A DNA stretch of 64,000 bases from Arthrobacter sp. FB24 (GTDB lineage Bacteria > Actinomycetota > Actinomycetes > Actinomycetales > Micrococcaceae), in contig NC_008541.1 of the NCBI RefSeq assembly GCF_000196235.1, forward strand, positions 310,001 to 374,000. The letters run 5' to 3'. The translations under genes were made by a program, and so were the position numbers. This document shows, in pieces, positions 62,444-64,000 of this stretch. Position 1 is the first letter of the stretch. The number at the start of each line of letters is the position of its first letter. The notes beneath the pieces are model-generated. The model saw nothing but the letters and a program-made list of their open reading frames with translations, searched no databases and was not told the DNA's origin.

Positions 62444-63513
62444 ACCGGGTACTTGTGGCCCGCCTGGACAGCGTGGGGGACGTGCTGTTGGCCGGCCCCG
62501 CTGTTCGGGCCGTAGCCAACGGACGGCGGGCCGATGGGGGCGCCCCGAACGACGTCGTGCTTCTATGCGGCCCGCAGGGCGAAGCGGCAGGGTTGCTGCT
62601 GCCGGGCGTGTCCGAAGTACATAGCTGGGCGTGCCCGTGGATCATCCATCCCGCCCCGGCGGTCGCGGGGGAGGACGTGGACCGGCTCGTCACCTTCGTC
62701 CGTGATTCCAGGATCGCGGAGGCGGTGATCCTGACCTCTTTCCACCAATCACCCCTTCCCCTGGCGCTGCTGCTCCGGCTGGCAGGCGTAAGCCGTATCA
62801 CCGGAGCGTCCGTCGACTACGCAGGCGCCTTGCTGGACGTCCGGCTCAGGCCCGGGGAGGACTTTTCCGAAGACCAGCCGGAGGTGGAGCGTGCCCTGGG
62901 AATCGCCCGGGCTGCCGGGTTTGTGCTTCCGCCAGGCGATGACGGCCGGCTCCGGGTTGCGGATCCTCCCGATGCCGGCGAACTCGTGGGCGAGGGGCCC
63001 TACATCGTGGTGCACCCCGGTTCCTCCGCGCAGTCCCGGGCCTGGCCCCCGCTTCACCATGCCGCCGCCGTTGAGCTCCTCGAAGGCGCGGGCCACCGGG
63101 TGGTGGTGACCGGAGGCCCGGGGGAAACCGAGCTGACAGCCACCGTGGCCGGCCCGTCGGGGCTGGACCTGGGCGGACGGACCGACCTGCGGGCCCTCTC
63201 CGGTGTCATCGCCGGGGCACGCGCGGTCGTCACCGGAAACACCGGCCCGGCGCATATCGCCGCCGCCGTCGGCACGCCCGTTGCCTGCCTGTTTTCCCCG
63301 GTGGTTCCGGCCGTCAGGTGGGCGCCCTACGGCGTTCCGCTTGAACTGCTGGGCGACCAGAACGCGCCCTGCCGGCTGAGCAGGGCGCGCGACTGCCCGG
63401 TGCCTGGACATCCGTGCCTGGCATCAGTTTCCCCGGAAGACGTTGTGGACGCCGTGGAGCGGCTCATCAGCGGAGTTTCCTCCCTGTCCACCCGGCGAAA
63501 GGTCCGTCAATGA
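62440..63513 (+). CDS. Glycosyltransferase family 9 (heptosyltransferase-like)
   Basis: A 357-residue GT9 enzyme with MNRVLVARLDSVGDVLLAGP at the start and VVTGNTGPAHIAAAVGTPVA near the C terminus, the same landmarks as the divergent copy at 60791. It overlaps gmhB at its start and the next glycosyltransferase at its end, both by ATGA. Confidence 0.9.
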   Translation: MNRVLVARLDSVGDVLLAGPAVRAVANGRRADGGAPNDVVLLCGPQGEAAGLLLPGVSEVHSWACPWIIHPAPAVAGEDVDRLVTFVRDSRIAEAVILTSFHQSPLPLALLLRLAGVSRITGASVDYAGALLDVRLRPGEDFSEDQPEVERALGIARAAGFVLPPGDDGRLRVADPPDAGELVGEGPYIVVHPGSSAQSRAWPPLHHAAAVELLEGAGHRVVVTGGPGETELTATVAGPSGLDLGGRTDLRALSGVIAGARAVVTGNTGPAHIAAAVGTPVACLFSPVVPAVRWAPYGVPLELLGDQNAPCRLSRARDCPVPGHPCLASVSPEDVVDAVERLISGVSSLSTRRKVRQ

Positions 63514-64000
63514 GGATCCTGCTGTGGCATGTGCACGGTGCCTGGACTGATTCGTTCGTCCGCGGACCCCACGAATACCTCCTGCCGGTCCTTCCGGGCG
63601 GCGGACCCTGGGGGCTGGGCCGCGCGGGCCGGAACTGGCCGGAATCCGTCCGCGAAGTCGCCCTGGAGAGCCTCGACGCGGGCAGCATCGACGCCGTCGT
63701 GCTGCAGCGGCCGGAAGAAATTGCCGAGGTGGGCCGCGCCCTTGGCCGGCAGCCTGGCAAAGAACTCCCCGCCGTCTACCTCGAACACAACACCCCCAGA
63801 GGCAATGTTCCGTCCACCGTGCACGCGCTCGCGGACCAGCACGCCATCCCGCTGGTGCACGTCACGCATTTCAACGCGTTGTTCTGGGACAGCGGCTCAG
63901 CCGCCACCACGGTGATCGAACACGGCGTGCCTGACCCCGGCTATCTCTACACCGGCGAGTTTCCGGAGCTCGCCGTCGTGGTCAATGAACCCGTCCGCCG
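63510..64000 (+). CDS. Glycosyltransferase, GT4/GT1-like (partial, runs off the edge)
   Basis: The first 163 residues of a glycosyltransferase-like protein starting MRILLWHVHGAWTDSFVRGP, with AVVLQRPEEIAEVGRALGRQ and PAVYLEHNTPRGNVP, which resemble GT-B enzymes of family 4. It overlaps the preceding GT9 gene by 4 nt and is probably in the same operon. The C-terminal nucleotide-sugar site is beyond the window. Confidence 0.75.
   Translation, partial: MRILLWHVHGAWTDSFVRGPHEYLLPVLPGGGPWGLGRAGRNWPESVREVALESLDAGSIDAVVLQRPEEIAEVGRALGRQPGKELPAVYLEHNTPRGNVPSTVHALADQHAIPLVHVTHFNALFWDSGSAATTVIEHGVPDPGYLYTGEFPELAVVVNEPVR

Overview
The window is a 64 kb piece of a high-GC Gram-positive chromosome. Gene content points to Micrococcaceae of the Arthrobacter/Pseudarthrobacter type: LigD with an N-terminal polymerase domain beside a Ku with a Lys/Ala tail, an actinobacterial fruR-fruK-fruA-ptsH PTS operon, narGHJI-narK, DUF6458, DUF2871 and DUF3618 proteins, GAF-ANTAR regulators and paired HAD/GH65 enzymes. 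This is inference from gene families; no marker gene fixes the species. I saw no rRNA, tRNA, CRISPR array, insertion sequence or prophage. Many genes overlap by ATGA or GTGA, and GTG and TTG starts are common.

Layout. 0-2.5 kb: non-homologous end joining (ligD, cut by the window edge, divergent from ku) and a two-gene SRPBCC / Rho-N operon. 2.7-7.3 kb: fructose PTS operon on the minus strand with its DeoR-type repressor, an operator-like inverted repeat over the promoter, and a very long terminator hairpin. 7.3-18.6 kb: a lone KAS enzyme, an esterase, a LacI-regulated beta-phosphoglucomutase plus GH65 phosphorylase pair, a DUF2871 membrane protein, an MFS exporter, two poorly known genes and an orphan pxpA. 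18.6-26.7 kb: complete respiratory nitrate reductase narGHJI with the transporter narK. 26.7-38.4 kb: DUF445, GDPD, an ABC-2 exporter pair, a DoxX-azlC-azlD operon, two GAF-ANTAR regulators with a small partner, TetR, a thiamine-binding protein, an O-methyltransferase and Dps.

38.4-41.8 kb holds a tight three-gene cluster (acyl-CoA dehydrogenase, PIG-L deacetylase fused to a NodS-like methyltransferase, GT2) that looks like an uncharacterised glycolipid or modified amino-sugar pathway. 41.9-55.3 kb resembles a mycobacterial dormancy (DosR) island in content: P2-type cation ATPase overlapping PEP synthase, P1B ATPase, polysaccharide deacetylase, a single-chain beta-phosphoglucomutase-GH65 fusion, zinc alcohol dehydrogenase and a tandem universal stress protein. 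Weak DosR-box-like sequences lie in three of its promoter regions. 55.4-60.8 kb is an envelope-stress block (BrkB/YihY, DUF3618, holin-like, low-complexity protein), an epimerase and a SigB/SigF-type sigma factor. 60.8-64 kb starts a heptose-type glycan cluster (two GT9 enzymes, a GmhB-like phosphatase, another glycosyltransferase running off the edge).

The most unusual structure not explained by gene calls is a palindrome of form TAAG-N4-CTTA. It occurs three times exactly and once with one mismatch, 53-107 bp upstream of start codons of the SRPBCC operon, dps, the DUF3618-associated operon and the sigma factor. I read it as a possible stress regulon operator.
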